A stretch of 64,000 bases of DNA from the NCBI GenBank assembly GCA_023512435.1, contig JAILZP010000002.1, forward strand, positions 1 through 64,000, written 5' to 3'. Positions within the stretch are counted from its first letter, which is position 1, and each line of letters opens with the position of its first letter. Positions 45,761-54,261 of this stretch are shown here, one piece after another. The notes beneath the pieces were generated by a model, which worked only from the letters and a program-made list of their open reading frames with translations, was not told where the DNA came from and did not search any database. Made by a program: the position numbers and the translations under genes. The stretch is from Peptococcaceae bacterium (lineage in GTDB: Bacteria; Bacillota; Desulfotomaculia; Desulfotomaculales; Desulfocucumaceae).

Positions 45761-46498
45761 TTGCACCGCTTTTTCATCCCGCCGGACCGGTTTGGGGCTG
45801 AAAGGCCCGTGATCAGCGGTCCGGACGTTAGACACATGGTTAAAGTGCTGCGCCTGGGCCCGGGTGACGTGGTGGAACTCCTGGACGGGACCGGCAGGGC
45901 GGCCAGGGCCAGGATCAACTCCGTGGGGAGGGAAGAGGTATCGTTAATCCGGCTGGAGGAATTCACCCCGGAGGGGGAGCCTCCCCTCAAGGTCACCCTG
46001 GTGCAGGGCCTGGCCAAGGGAGAAAAGATGGACCTGGTCATCCAGAAATCCACCGAGCTGGGCGTGGCTGAAATAATCCCCCTGGTATGCCGCCGGTCGG
46101 TGGTGCGCCTGGAGGGTGACAGGGTTTCCGGCAGGCATGACCGCTGGCAGCGGGTGGCCGCGGAAGCGGCCAGGCAGTGCCGCCGGGCCAGGATACCGCG
46201 GGTAAGGCGGCCGCAAAGCCTGGAAGAGGTGCTGGCGGAAATTCCGGACGGAACGGTTTCCATCCTGCCCTGGGAGGAGGAGAGGGACCGCCCCCTGGGT
46301 CACATGCTGCCGTTGGGCAGGCCGGCGGGGGTTTATCTGTTCATCGGGCCCGAAGGCGGTTTCGAGTCTTCGGAGGTGGAGAAGGCCAGGCAAAGGGGAG
46401 TGGTCACGGTCACCCTGGGGCCCAGGATCCTGAGAACCGAAACCGCCGGCCTGGCCTGCCTGTCCATCATAATGCACAGATACGGCGACCTGGGTTAG
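45761..46498 (+). CDS. rsmE: 16S rRNA (uracil1498-N3)-methyltransferase
   Basis: 245 residues. PUA-like N-terminus (HRFFIPPDRF, HMVKVLRLGPGD) and SPOUT knot domain (KMDLVIQKSTELGV, FIGPEGGFE, TLGPRILRTETAGL). TTG 45761 after GGGTGAG. Standard neighbour of prmA. Confidence 0.95.
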   Translation: MHRFFIPPDRFGAERPVISGPDVRHMVKVLRLGPGDVVELLDGTGRAARARINSVGREEVSLIRLEEFTPEGEPPLKVTLVQGLAKGEKMDLVIQKSTELGVAEIIPLVCRRSVVRLEGDRVSGRHDRWQRVAAEAARQCRRARIPRVRRPQSLEEVLAEIPDGTVSILPWEEERDRPLGHMLPLGRPAGVYLFIGPEGGFESSEVEKARQRGVVTVTLGPRILRTETAGLACLSIIMHRYGDLG

Positions 46499-46559
46499 TG
46501 CCGGCCCGCAGACGGCAGAACGCCGGGCGCCGGAACGGAAGTTAAGGGTGGTCCTGAAA

Positions 46560-47954
46560 ATGGAGACAGACCGGCAAAAAACAATCAATCCCGAACCCCG
46601 GCCTCCAACCCCGGGCAGCCAGCCTCCGGCGGCGGAATGCCGGAGGAAGTCCGTTGCCTTTGCCACCCTGGGGTGCAAGGTCAATCAGTACGAATCCTCC
46701 TCCCTGGCCGAAATGTTCAGGGCCAGGGGCTACCGGGTGGTTGATTTCAAGGAAAAGGCCGATGTGTATGTGATCAACACCTGCACGGTGACCAACCTGG
46801 GGGACCGCAAATCAAGGCAGTTTATCCGCCGGGCAACCAGGACCAATCCGGACGGCCTGGTGGTGGTCACCGGTTGTTACTCCCAGGTCTCACCGGGGGA
46901 GGTGCTGGAAATTCCCGGCGTGGACCTGGTGACCGGGACGGGGGACAGGGCCCGGATTGTGGATCTGGTGGAAAAACTTGAGAAAGGGCGAAAGATAAAC
47001 GCCGTCCGGGAATCGGGCCAGTTCACCGAGTACCAGGAACTCCCGGCGGTGGCGTCCACGGGAAGGGTCAGGGCTTTCCTGAAGATCCAGGAGGGGTGCG
47101 ATAATTTTTGTTCATACTGCATCATACCCTACGCCCGGGGCCCCCTGAGAAGCAGGGACACGGGGATGATCCTGGAGGAGGCCCGGCAACTGGCGGCCGC
47201 CGGATACAGGGAGATAGTGCTGACGGGCATACACACCGGAGCTTATGGAAAGGATAAAGGGGGCGGGACGGTTCTGGCCGCCCTGCTGGGGAAACTGGCT
47301 GAAATCAGGGGGCTGGCCAGGATCAGGCTGAGCTCGGTTGAACCCATGGACATAACCGGCGAACTCATCTCCATGCTGGCCCGGGGCTCCCCTTTCTGCC
47401 CGCACCTGCACATACCCCTGCAGAGCGGCGACGACGCCATCCTGGCCGCCATGAGAAGGGGCTACAGGGCGGATGATTTCAGGAAACTGGTGGCCGAAGT
47501 CAGGGAAAAGATCAGCGACGTTTCGGTGACCACCGACGTGATCGTGGGTTTTCCCGGGGAAGGCGATGATCACTTTGCCAATACATATAATTTGATCAGG
47601 GAACTGGAATTCTCCGCCCTTCATGTCTTTAAATTCTCGCCCCGGAAAGGCACCCCGGCGGCCGGATTTCCGGGCAGGGTTCCCCCGGAGGTGAAAGAGG
47701 AACGCAGCAACAGGCTTATCGCGCTCGGCAAAGAGCTTTCTGCCCGGTTTGCCTCACGCTACCTGGGGAGGGACGTGGAGGTGCTGACGGAGGAATGTGT
47801 GGATGGTAAGCCGGGTATGATGCGGGGCTTTACCGCCAATTACCTTCCGGTGGCTTTTCGGGGAGAACCGGGACTGAGGGGGGAGTTTGCCGTCGTAAGG
47901 ACGGAAAAGCTGTCGGGCGGGATGTTGACCGGCAGAATTATTAAGGTCAAATGA
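46560..47954 (+). CDS. mtaB: tRNA t6A37 methylthiotransferase MtaB
   Basis: 464 residues. UPF0004 domain (VAFATLGCKVNQYES, NTCTVTNLGDRKSRQ, VVTGCYSQ), radical SAM motif CDNFCSYCIIPYARG and C-terminal TRAM domain. It converts t6A to ms2t6A in tRNA. ATG 46560 (SD AAGGGTGG) or GTG 46548; both precede a variable 30-residue tail rich in Pro. Confidence 0.94.
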   Translation: METDRQKTINPEPRPPTPGSQPPAAECRRKSVAFATLGCKVNQYESSSLAEMFRARGYRVVDFKEKADVYVINTCTVTNLGDRKSRQFIRRATRTNPDGLVVVTGCYSQVSPGEVLEIPGVDLVTGTGDRARIVDLVEKLEKGRKINAVRESGQFTEYQELPAVASTGRVRAFLKIQEGCDNFCSYCIIPYARGPLRSRDTGMILEEARQLAAAGYREIVLTGIHTGAYGKDKGGGTVLAALLGKLAEIRGLARIRLSSVEPMDITGELISMLARGSPFCPHLHIPLQSGDDAILAAMRRGYRADDFRKLVAEVREKISDVSVTTDVIVGFPGEGDDHFANTYNLIRELEFSALHVFKFSPRKGTPAAGFPGRVPPEVKEERSNRLIALGKELSARFASRYLGRDVEVLTEECVDGKPGMMRGFTANYLPVAFRGEPGLRGEFAVVRTEKLSGGMLTGRIIKVK

Positions 47955-48030
47955 AGGATTTCAAGGACCGCTGTTGAAATAATATCCTGGTAAAGCGGGA
48001 TGCAAGTTTGTTCCGGGGGGAGGTGCGTGG

Positions 48031-48372
48031 TTGCAGGACTGTGTTTTTTGTAAAATAGTCAAAAAAGAAATACCGGCCGAGGTAGTGTACGAGAATGACG
48101 ACATTCTTGTATTCAAGGACATCAAGCCGGCGGCTCCCGTTCACCTCCTGCTCATCCCCAAGAAGCACATTCCCACTTTTTTTGATTTGAAGGAAGAAGA
48201 TGCGGGCCTCTTAGGGGAGCTTCACCTGGCCGCGGCCAGAGTGGCCCGTGAAATGGGCCTCGAGAAGGGCTTTCGCCTGACCGGCAATTGCAATCAGGAT
48301 GCGGGCCAGCTGGTCTTTCACCTTCACTACCACCTGCTTGCCGGAAGGACACTGCACTGGCCTCCGGGCTAG
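48031..48372 (+). CDS. hinT: HIT-family nucleotide hydrolase (HinT-like)
   Basis: 113 residues. CVFCKIVKKEIPAEVVYE at the start and the histidine triad in VFHLHYHLLAGR. Purine nucleoside phosphoramidase by family. TTG 48031 after SD GGGGGGAGGTG. Confidence 0.94.
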   Translation: MQDCVFCKIVKKEIPAEVVYENDDILVFKDIKPAAPVHLLLIPKKHIPTFFDLKEEDAGLLGELHLAAARVAREMGLEKGFRLTGNCNQDAGQLVFHLHYHLLAGRTLHWPPG

Positions 48373-48401
48373 TTGACTACAATCTACCATGGATGTATAA
48401 T
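48373..48401 (+). promoter_or_regulatory. Promoter of rpsU
   Basis: TTGACT, 17-nt spacer, TATAAT, directly after the hinT stop codon. Confidence 0.8.
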
Positions 48402-48490
48402 AAATTGGTGTGCAAGTATGCAACGGGGTGTTTTGGTTTAAATGTTTGCTGGTAAATTTGCTGTATGTCCGGCGGAGGGAGGGATAATGA

Positions 48491-48673
48491 ATGGCAGAAG
48501 TACGTGTCGGTAAGAACGAGACACTTGACAGCGCCCTCCGACGTTTTAAACGCAGTTGTCAAAAGGCCGGTGTTCTGGCGGAGGCCAGGAGGCACGAGCA
48601 TTACGAAAAACCCAGTGTCAGGCGGAAGAAGAAGTCAGAGGCGGCAAGAAAGCGCAAGTTCCATCATCATTAA
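48491..48673 (+). CDS. rpsU: 30S ribosomal protein S21
   Basis: 60 residues: [26 protein letters not shown] and a basic tail with terminal His run. ATG 48491 after SD GGAGGGAGG. About 90 nt of leader precede it. Confidence 0.97.
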   Translation: MAEVRVGKNETLDSALRRFKRSCQKAGVLAEARRHEHYEKPSVRRKKKSEAARKRKFHHH

Positions 48674-48722
48674 AAACAAGGCGTTGTTATTCCGCCTGTT
48701 GGGCGGTATTTGCAAGTCAGGG

Positions 48723-48752
48723 ATGCCCGGCGCGTTCGCCGGGCATTTATGC
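48723..48752 (+). terminator. Hairpin after rpsU
   Basis: ATGCCCGGCG (48723-48732), CGTT, CGCCGGGCAT (48737-48746), then TTATGC. Weak T-run; could be partial attenuation before nfeD. Confidence 0.6.
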
Positions 48753-48790
48753 AATCCGGGGCCGGCGGACAGCCGGCGGAGGTGAAGACC

Positions 48791-49297
48791 ATGGTACCCC
48801 AGCTCCATATCTGGCTTTCCGTGCTTTTTTTCCTGTTGGGTATAGCGGCCCTGATCCTGGAAATATTCATCCTGCCCGGGTTCGGAGTGGCCGGTGTGGC
48901 CGGGATATTGCTGATTGCCTGGGGCATCCTCCTGCTGGCCGTCGATTTCACCCAGGCGGCCATGGCCCTGGTGGTGGGCCTGGCGGCCACCCTGGCCGCA
49001 TTTTTACTCGGAATCAGACTTTTCAAAAGGTTCAACCTCTGGCAGAGACTGACCCTGGGGACAAAGCAACACAAGGAGGCCGGTTACGTGGCTCCCCAGG
49101 CCGACCTTATGCAATACATGGGCAGGACGGGGACGGCCCTGACGCCTCTGAGGCCATCGGGGGCCGCCGAGGTGTCGGGCCGAAGGCTGGATGTGGTCAC
49201 CGGGGGTGAATATATCCCGGCCGGAACACCCGTCGAGGTGATCAATGTGGAGGGAACCAGGGTGGTGGTGAGGGCCGTGGACAAACCCCGGCAGTAA
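48791..49297 (+). CDS. NfeD-family membrane protein (NfeD1b type)
   Basis: 168 residues; three TM helices (about 12-32, 36-52, 56-76), then an OB-fold C-terminus (GRTGTALTPLRPSGAAEVSGRRLDVVTGG). The short NfeD1b type lacks the ClpP-like protease domain and works with a flotillin-like protein. Its expected partner floA is 5 kb downstream instead of adjacent. ATG 48791 after SD GGAGGTGA. Confidence 0.9.
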   Translation: MVPQLHIWLSVLFFLLGIAALILEIFILPGFGVAGVAGILLIAWGILLLAVDFTQAAMALVVGLAATLAAFLLGIRLFKRFNLWQRLTLGTKQHKEAGYVAPQADLMQYMGRTGTALTPLRPSGAAEVSGRRLDVVTGGEYIPAGTPVEVINVEGTRVVVRAVDKPRQ

Positions 49298-49300
49298 GGA

Positions 49301-49345
49301 GGGAATTGGGAATCAGGAATTGGGAATTGGAAATTGGGGGTTGAA
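49301..49345 (+). repeat. Heptad repeat (GGGAATT family)
   Basis: Six degenerate TTGGGAA units between nfeD and the panE-like gene. Confidence 0.85.
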
Positions 49346-49401
49346 TGTTTTTTAAAATTTAAAATTTTAACTTAATTAACCAGCATATGGGAGGTTGGCT
49401 T

Positions 49402-50418
49402 ATGCGCACGGCCATAATGGGAGCGGGTTCACTGGGGATAATCATCGGCGCCTTGATTGCCGGGAAAGGCAAGGAGGTTGATCTGATTGACGCCGACCGG
49501 GACAACGTCAATGCCCTTAATGAGAACGGCGCCACGGTCACCGGGTTCATGGAGTTCAACGTGCCGGTCAGGGCCATTACCCCCGACGAAATGACCGGAA
49601 AGTACGACCTGGTAATTCTGCTGACAAAACAGACCAATAATGAGGCCGCCTTAAAGCAGCTGCTTCCCCGCCTGCACGAAAAAAGCACCGTCTGCACACT
49701 GCAAAACGGCATCCCGGAAGAGTCGGTGGCCTCTTATGTGGGCAGGGAAAGGACCGTCGGCGGTGCGGTGGGATTCGGCGCCACCTGGATCAAACCCGGT
49801 GTATCCATGCTCACCTCGCCGGCGGAAACGGTGCGGAAATTCGCCTTCGACATCGGAGAGATGGACGGTTCCATAACGCCCCGGCTTCAACAGGTAAAAG
49901 AAGTGCTGGAACTGGCCGGCGGATGCCACATGCTTACCAACCTGATGGGAATCCGCTGGACAAAATTGCTTATGAACGCAACCTTCAGCGGGATGTCGGC
50001 CGCCCTGGGATGCACCTTCGGCGATGTATTGAACGACGAAGAGGCCATGTTCTGTGTCGCCCGCATTGCGGACGAATCCATCAAGGCGGCCCGGGCGGCG
50101 GGTCACAGGCTGGTGGAGATGCAGGGCGTGGATTTTGAATTCCTGGAACTTAAGGACGATGCGGATATTCCCGGGAAAATGGATTTCTACAGGAAAGTTT
50201 GGGGCCCCCACGGCAAGCTTAAGGCCAGCATGCTGCAGGACCTGGAAAAAGGCAGGAAAACGGAGATTGATTACATAAACGGCGTGGTTTCCCGGAAAGG
50301 CCGGGAATCCGGTTTGCCCACGCCGTATAACGATAAAGTGGTCGAACTGGTCAAGGAGGCCGAGTCCAGGGGCGTTGTCCCCGACTTCCGGACCAATATA
50401 AAGCGCTTCAATATTTGA
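49402..50418 (+). CDS. 2-dehydropantoate 2-reductase family (PanE/ApbA)
   Basis: 338 residues. N-terminal Rossmann fold (IMGAGSLGIIIGALIAG), CTLQNGI, and C-terminal helical domain with WTKLLMNATF (catalytic Lys). NADPH-dependent ketopantoate reduction is the family reaction; divergent members reduce other 2-ketoacids, and no pan genes are near. ATG 49402 after SD GGGAGG. Confidence 0.85.
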   Translation: MRTAIMGAGSLGIIIGALIAGKGKEVDLIDADRDNVNALNENGATVTGFMEFNVPVRAITPDEMTGKYDLVILLTKQTNNEAALKQLLPRLHEKSTVCTLQNGIPEESVASYVGRERTVGGAVGFGATWIKPGVSMLTSPAETVRKFAFDIGEMDGSITPRLQQVKEVLELAGGCHMLTNLMGIRWTKLLMNATFSGMSAALGCTFGDVLNDEEAMFCVARIADESIKAARAAGHRLVEMQGVDFEFLELKDDADIPGKMDFYRKVWGPHGKLKASMLQDLEKGRKTEIDYINGVVSRKGRESGLPTPYNDKVVELVKEAESRGVVPDFRTNIKRFNI

Positions 50419-50466
50419 AGGCGGCTTTATGTATCTCGCCGGCTGTCTTGCAGGATTGCAAGTTTC

Positions 50467-50847
50467 TTGCTGAAAAGCCGTAAGGTTTTTCTATTGTCAA
50501 AAAAAAGAAAGAAAGTTAAGCATGAGAGCATCATTTTGGAAATTGTAACGGGACCTGATTGGTCAAAAAACCCGGAAAGAGTGGTGATCAAAAGAGAGCT
50601 TTTGTGGTGCGTCCACCATATATTGCAGCATCATTTGTCCCACGATCATAAAGTAGTGCTTATACTTAGGGACATCAACCGGTTGGGTTACGAGGAAGTC
50701 GCAGAGATTTTAGGCGTACCGGTATCTACGGTGAAGTCTCGTTTGCACCGGGCCAGAAAAGCTTTTAGATCTCATTTGTGCAAAACCGGCTGCGCCGGTA
50801 TGGTAAGGGACTATACCTGCTATTGTGAAGGAGTGCGTGAGATTTGA
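50467..50847 (+). CDS. Sigma-70 region 4-only protein (sigma-like)
   Basis: About 126 residues. Residues about 60-105 form a sigma region 4 helix-turn-helix (VVLILRDINRLGYEEVAEILGV, STVKSRLHRARKAF). There is no region 2, and only 48 nt separate it from panE, so a lost N-terminal half would have to be deleted. Start uncertain (TTG 50467 or TTG 50491; no good SD). It overlaps a zinc-finger anti-sigma gene, the usual arrangement of ECF sigma factors. It may be a remnant or a true single-domain regulator. Confidence 0.65.
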   Translation: MLKSRKVFLLSKKRKKVKHESIILEIVTGPDWSKNPERVVIKRELLWCVHHILQHHLSHDHKVVLILRDINRLGYEEVAEILGVPVSTVKSRLHRARKAFRSHLCKTGCAGMVRDYTCYCEGVREI

Positions 50848-51101
50848 ATTGCCGGAAAGTGCAGCCATTGCTCAGTCTCTTTCTGGATAACGAAATTGAT
50901 GAATGTACCCGGGAGAGAATTTTGCGGCACGTTAAAAGGTGCTTGAGCTGCAAACAGGAACTTGTAACCCTGGCCAAGGTGGTAAGGATAGTGCAAAAGA
51001 GCACAGTGGAACCGCAAAGGGACTATTGTGATTTGTTTAAACCGGCGGCTATGCGAAGAAAGGCTCTTCGCGACAAGTCCGCGGAAAGTTCCGGGATGTA
51101 A
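50844..51101 (+). CDS. Zinc-finger (zf-HC2) anti-sigma factor-like protein
   Basis: 85 residues. CRKVQPLLSLFLDNEID and HVKRCLSCKQEL give the Cys...His-x3-Cys-x2-Cys zinc motif of ZAS anti-sigma domains. TTG 50844 overlaps the stop of the sigma-like gene (TTGA), so translation is coupled. No TM segment follows, so it is a cytoplasmic form. Confidence 0.7.
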   Translation: MNCRKVQPLLSLFLDNEIDECTRERILRHVKRCLSCKQELVTLAKVVRIVQKSTVEPQRDYCDLFKPAAMRRKALRDKSAESSGM

Positions 51102-51127
51102 AATTGCAAAAGTGAGGAGGGAAAAGC

Positions 51128-51413
51128 GTGGCTAGAATCGGTATCATCAATTGTTCCAACTCCACTCAGGAATTAGATTGCGCGTCTGTTGTATGTTTGG
51201 CCGATCTCCGGAAAAGGAGGGGTTTCTTTAAAGAATACCCTCCCGATGAAACACTGGAATTGGTCGGTAATTCAGGAGAACTACCCCGACCTCAAATTGG
51301 TGATGGGCACGCACACCCCGAGAGATTACAGGACTTTTCAGAATGAAGTAAAGGAATTATTATGCGCCAATCGCTTGAGTATGACGGACATCATTAAGGG
51401 CCGCCAGGCGTAG
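51128..51413 (+). pseudogene. Broken CGGC-domain gene
   Basis: Frame A from 51128 (MARIGIINCSNSTQELDCA ... LELVG) resembles the N-terminus of CGGC-domain (putative metal-binding) proteins. A second frame ending at 51413 (YPDLKLVMGTHTP) resembles their C-terminus. The CGGC core is missing between them, near 51262, consistent with an internal deletion that shifted the frame. SD AGGAGGG precedes the start. Confidence 0.45.
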
Positions 51414-51429
51414 ACACACGTATATTTGC

Positions 51430-51493
51430 GGTGCCGGGCACCTGAGATATTGACGGGTGCCTATGGTGTTGCAACCTGGTATCTTAGGCGCCC
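51430..51493. terminator. Alternative hairpins between convergent genes
   Basis: GGTGCC (51430-51435), GGCACC (51437-51442), GGGTGCCTA (51455-51463) and TAGGCGCCC (51485-51493) can pair in mutually exclusive ways. Probably a two-way terminator region, but no T-run is obvious. Confidence 0.4.
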
Positions 51494-51538
51494 GGTTCCG
51501 CTGGAGTTCTTCTGTGCGTTCAGCGCGGTGTTCGTTTT

Positions 51539-53122
51539 TCAGACCCTGAACCTGCCCACCAGGGCGTTCAATTCGTCTGCCAGCCTGGAAAGGGATTCGG
51601 CGGATGCCGACACCTCCTCCATGGCAGACGTTTGCTCCTGGGTGGAGGCCGCGATGTTTTGCACCCCCGAGGTCATCTGCACGGTGGCCGACGCCACCTC
51701 CCGGATTTGCGCGGACAAGCCGCCGACGGCGTTTATAATTTCATTGAAGGATTTCCCGGCCTCTTGAACCGCCCTGGTGCCCTCTTCAACCTCCCTGCCT
51801 CCCCGGGCCATGTTATCCACCGCCCTGCGGGACTCGGCCTGAATTTCAAGAATCAGGCCGGTAATCTCTTTGGTGGCGGCGGCGGATTTTTCAGCCAGTT
51901 TCCTTACCTCCTCGGCCACCACCGCGAAGCCCCGGCCCTGATCGCCGGCCCGGGCCGCTTCAATGGCCGCATTGAGGGCCAGCAGGTTGGTCTGTTCGGC
52001 TATGCCGTTGATCAGATCGACAATCTGGTTGATCTCCTGGGATTTCGCGTTCAGTTCGTCTAAAGTCGCGGCCACCTCCGAAGCCGCGCCGGCAATGGTT
52101 TGCATTTGCCCGGAGACCCTGGCGATCTCCCGGCTGCCTTCGCTGGCGTGGCCCGCCGCGGATTCCGAAGCCTCCGATATCCTCTGCATGTTGAAATTGA
52201 TCTGTTCCACCGTGGACGCAATCTGGTTCATGGTGGCGGCTGTTTCTGCGGCCCCGGCGGAGGTTTGCTGGGAACTGGAGTTCAGATGCTGGGCCGAGGC
52301 CGACACGGTGGCCGCTTTTTCGATTATCTGCCGCACCAGCAACCGCATCTGTTCCATCATTGTCCTGAACGCCTCGGCCAGCTGGCCTATTTCGTCCCCG
52401 GACCTGACGGCGATGTCCGCCGTCAGGTCGCCTGAGGAGGCAGTACTGGCCGCTCTTACCAGACCGGATACGGGCCTGGTCACGCTGCGGGCGATGGAGA
52501 GGGCAATCAATGCGCCCAGGACCGCCGCCGCCCCGCCCAGCACAAGCATAAAAAAGCGGGCGCCGGCATAGGCTTTTTCCGCTTCTTCATAACGGAGCTT
52601 GCTGCGGTTTTCCTGGTAAACGACCAGGTCTCTCAGCGCGGCCTTAACCCTCGACATGGCCGGCACGGATTCCTCGGTAAGAATGGGAAGGGCCTCCTCG
52701 ACCTTGTTGGCCAGTCCTAAACTAATTATTTTATTGTTCGTTTGGGAGGCGCTTTTTATAGCTTCTTCTATTTTGCCGATCAAAGCCCTTCCTTCATCAG
52801 TGGTGTCTAATTTTTCAAGTTCGCTTAAGGCTTCGCTGTATTTTACCCTGGCGTCATTGACCCTCTTTTGGGCCTCCTGCTTGGAACCCGCGTCTTTAAA
52901 TAGTATAATGTTGCGTATTTCGAGGGAGATATCGTCAATGCGGTTTAACATCTCGTTGGCCAACGCTATCCGGACCGCGTTTACATTGTATATCCTGTCC
53001 AGTTTGTCCTGAATATTTTTCATGTTGTTAATTCCGATTATCATTATAACAACCATTAGGGCCAGCACCAGGCCGAATCCAAACCCAAGGCGAAGGCCTA
53101 TTTTTAAATTTCTCAACCTCAT
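51539..53122 (-). CDS. Methyl-accepting chemotaxis protein (4-helix-bundle sensor)
   Basis: 527 residues. TM1 near residues 10-30, periplasmic/extracellular helical-bundle sensor (about 35-190), TM2 near 190-210, HAMP (about 211-263) and a complete signalling domain with hairpin tip [44 protein letters not shown] at 53122 after SD GGGAGAGGA; the longer frame upstream is not needed. Ligand unknown. No other chemotaxis gene is in the window. Confidence 0.93.
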   Translation of the reverse strand: MRLRNLKIGLRLGFGFGLVLALMVVIMIIGINNMKNIQDKLDRIYNVNAVRIALANEMLNRIDDISLEIRNIILFKDAGSKQEAQKRVNDARVKYSEALSELEKLDTTDEGRALIGKIEEAIKSASQTNNKIISLGLANKVEEALPILTEESVPAMSRVKAALRDLVVYQENRSKLRYEEAEKAYAGARFFMLVLGGAAAVLGALIALSIARSVTRPVSGLVRAASTASSGDLTADIAVRSGDEIGQLAEAFRTMMEQMRLLVRQIIEKAATVSASAQHLNSSSQQTSAGAAETAATMNQIASTVEQINFNMQRISEASESAAGHASEGSREIARVSGQMQTIAGAASEVAATLDELNAKSQEINQIVDLINGIAEQTNLLALNAAIEAARAGDQGRGFAVVAEEVRKLAEKSAAATKEITGLILEIQAESRRAVDNMARGGREVEEGTRAVQEAGKSFNEIINAVGGLSAQIREVASATVQMTSGVQNIAASTQEQTSAMEEVSASAESLSRLADELNALVGRFRV

Positions 53123-53183
53123 TTTGCGATCCTCTCCCTCTTTTATATTTGATTTTGCAATCACTAAAAATAACAACGCCTAA

Positions 53184-53212
53184 TTTATATAATGCAAGCG
53201 TTGTCTTTCCAA
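53184..53212 (-). promoter_or_regulatory. Possible promoter of the MCP gene
   Basis: On the minus strand: TTGGAA, 17-nt spacer, TATAAA, about 60 nt before the start codon. Confidence 0.4.
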
Positions 53213-53313
53213 TAATTCTCATTCTGTGCCAATAATGCCTAATCACCCCATAAATACAAAAAAATGCATGTCGTTGATGATTGTGAAGCTACTTTAAGGT
53301 TGATATAATTTCC

Positions 53314-53408
53314 TTGACAAGTTAATGAATTCAGGATATTTTGTCAGGCCAGATATCAGTCACGGTCATCCCTATGATCCCGGCGATTACCGGCCTGACG
53401 CGCTTTTT
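53314..53408 (+). ncRNA. Promoter followed by hairpin and T-run: short leader or sRNA candidate
   Basis: TTGACA, 17-nt spacer, TATTTT (53314-53342), then GTCAGGCC (53343-53350) pairing perfectly with GGCCTGAC (53392-53399), then TTTTT (53404-53408). The XRE gene begins 200 nt further on. The rest of the 483-nt gap 53123-53605 holds the promoter and operator listed separately. Confidence 0.35.
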
Positions 53409-53542
53409 GTCGTTGAATTTCTTAGTTAAACACCGGTTTCATCAGGCGTCATTCCCTTTGTCCACAGGCCTCTCTCCTTCCGCAGGGAGCGTATGGGCAA
53501 TTTTGTTTGTTAATGGCTTTAAATAAAATATAACGTTGCAGG

Positions 53543-53566
53543 TGAACATTGTCAATAATATGTTCA
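53543..53566 (+). promoter_or_regulatory. Candidate operator of the XRE regulator
   Basis: Inverted repeat TGAACAT-N10-ATGTTCA; a third half-site GAACAT is at 53584-53589. It lies 40 nt before the XRE start codon, as expected for autoregulation. Confidence 0.5.
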
Positions 53567-53605
53567 TAATGTAACATTTTATCGAACATTTACTGGTGAT
53601 GATGG

Positions 53606-54127
53606 ATGGATCTGGGTAAGAGAATTTTACTGATCAGAAAAAAAATGGGCCTGTCTCAGGAGGATTTTGCCGTACCCCTGGGGGTTAACCGTTCCCACAT
53701 CGCCGGGATAGAAAGCGGGGCGCGATGCCCTTCCGCGCACTTAATAAAGCTGATTTGCTGTTATTACCACGTAAATGAAAAATGGTTGAGGCACGGTGAA
53801 GGGGATATGTTTGTTGCACCTGAACAGTTCTTGCAGGTTTATACGGCCCGTTTCGGCCGGCAGGCTGTGCTTGATGCCTGCCGTAATATTTTGGAAGGAA
53901 AGGGTGAAGACCCGGACGCCGTTGCACAAGGCCAGGCTGAGGCCGATTTGACGGGCTGCCGGGGCGGCCGCGCCGGTGCGGGTGATGAGGAATTAAACCG
54001 CATGATCAACGTGCTTAAACTGATCTGGCTGTCCGGGGACCAGCGTTTGCGGCACTGGGCCTCAGTTCAGTTTGACCGGGCCTTTCCCGAAGATATGATT
54101 GAGTCGGCCAGGAAAAAGCTGAAATAA
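53606..54127 (+). CDS. XRE-family transcriptional regulator
   Basis: 173 residues. N-terminal helix-turn-helix (GKRILLIRKKMGLSQEDFAVPLGVNRSHIAGIESG, residues 3-60), then a helical region of unknown role with a Gly/Ala-rich linker near residue 105-125. ATG 53606. Immediately upstream of floA but probably unrelated to it. Confidence 0.85.
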   Translation: MDLGKRILLIRKKMGLSQEDFAVPLGVNRSHIAGIESGARCPSAHLIKLICCYYHVNEKWLRHGEGDMFVAPEQFLQVYTARFGRQAVLDACRNILEGKGEDPDAVAQGQAEADLTGCRGGRAGAGDEELNRMINVLKLIWLSGDQRLRHWASVQFDRAFPEDMIESARKKLK

Positions 54128-54261
54128 GACGCGGGTGTCCGGATCTCCGGGCGGCAGTGACCTTAAACCGGCCGGGAGGATGGTTGTGCCGGATGGTAAA
54201 TTTTTTGCAGGCAGGGTAAAATAATCGTATCTTTAGCAAAATTAAGGAGGTGTTTTTCCGG

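Noticed and set aside
53341-53526. Small plus-strand protein of 61 residues
   Set aside because: Overlaps the promoter and hairpin at 53314-53408, has no SD and no recognisable sequence.
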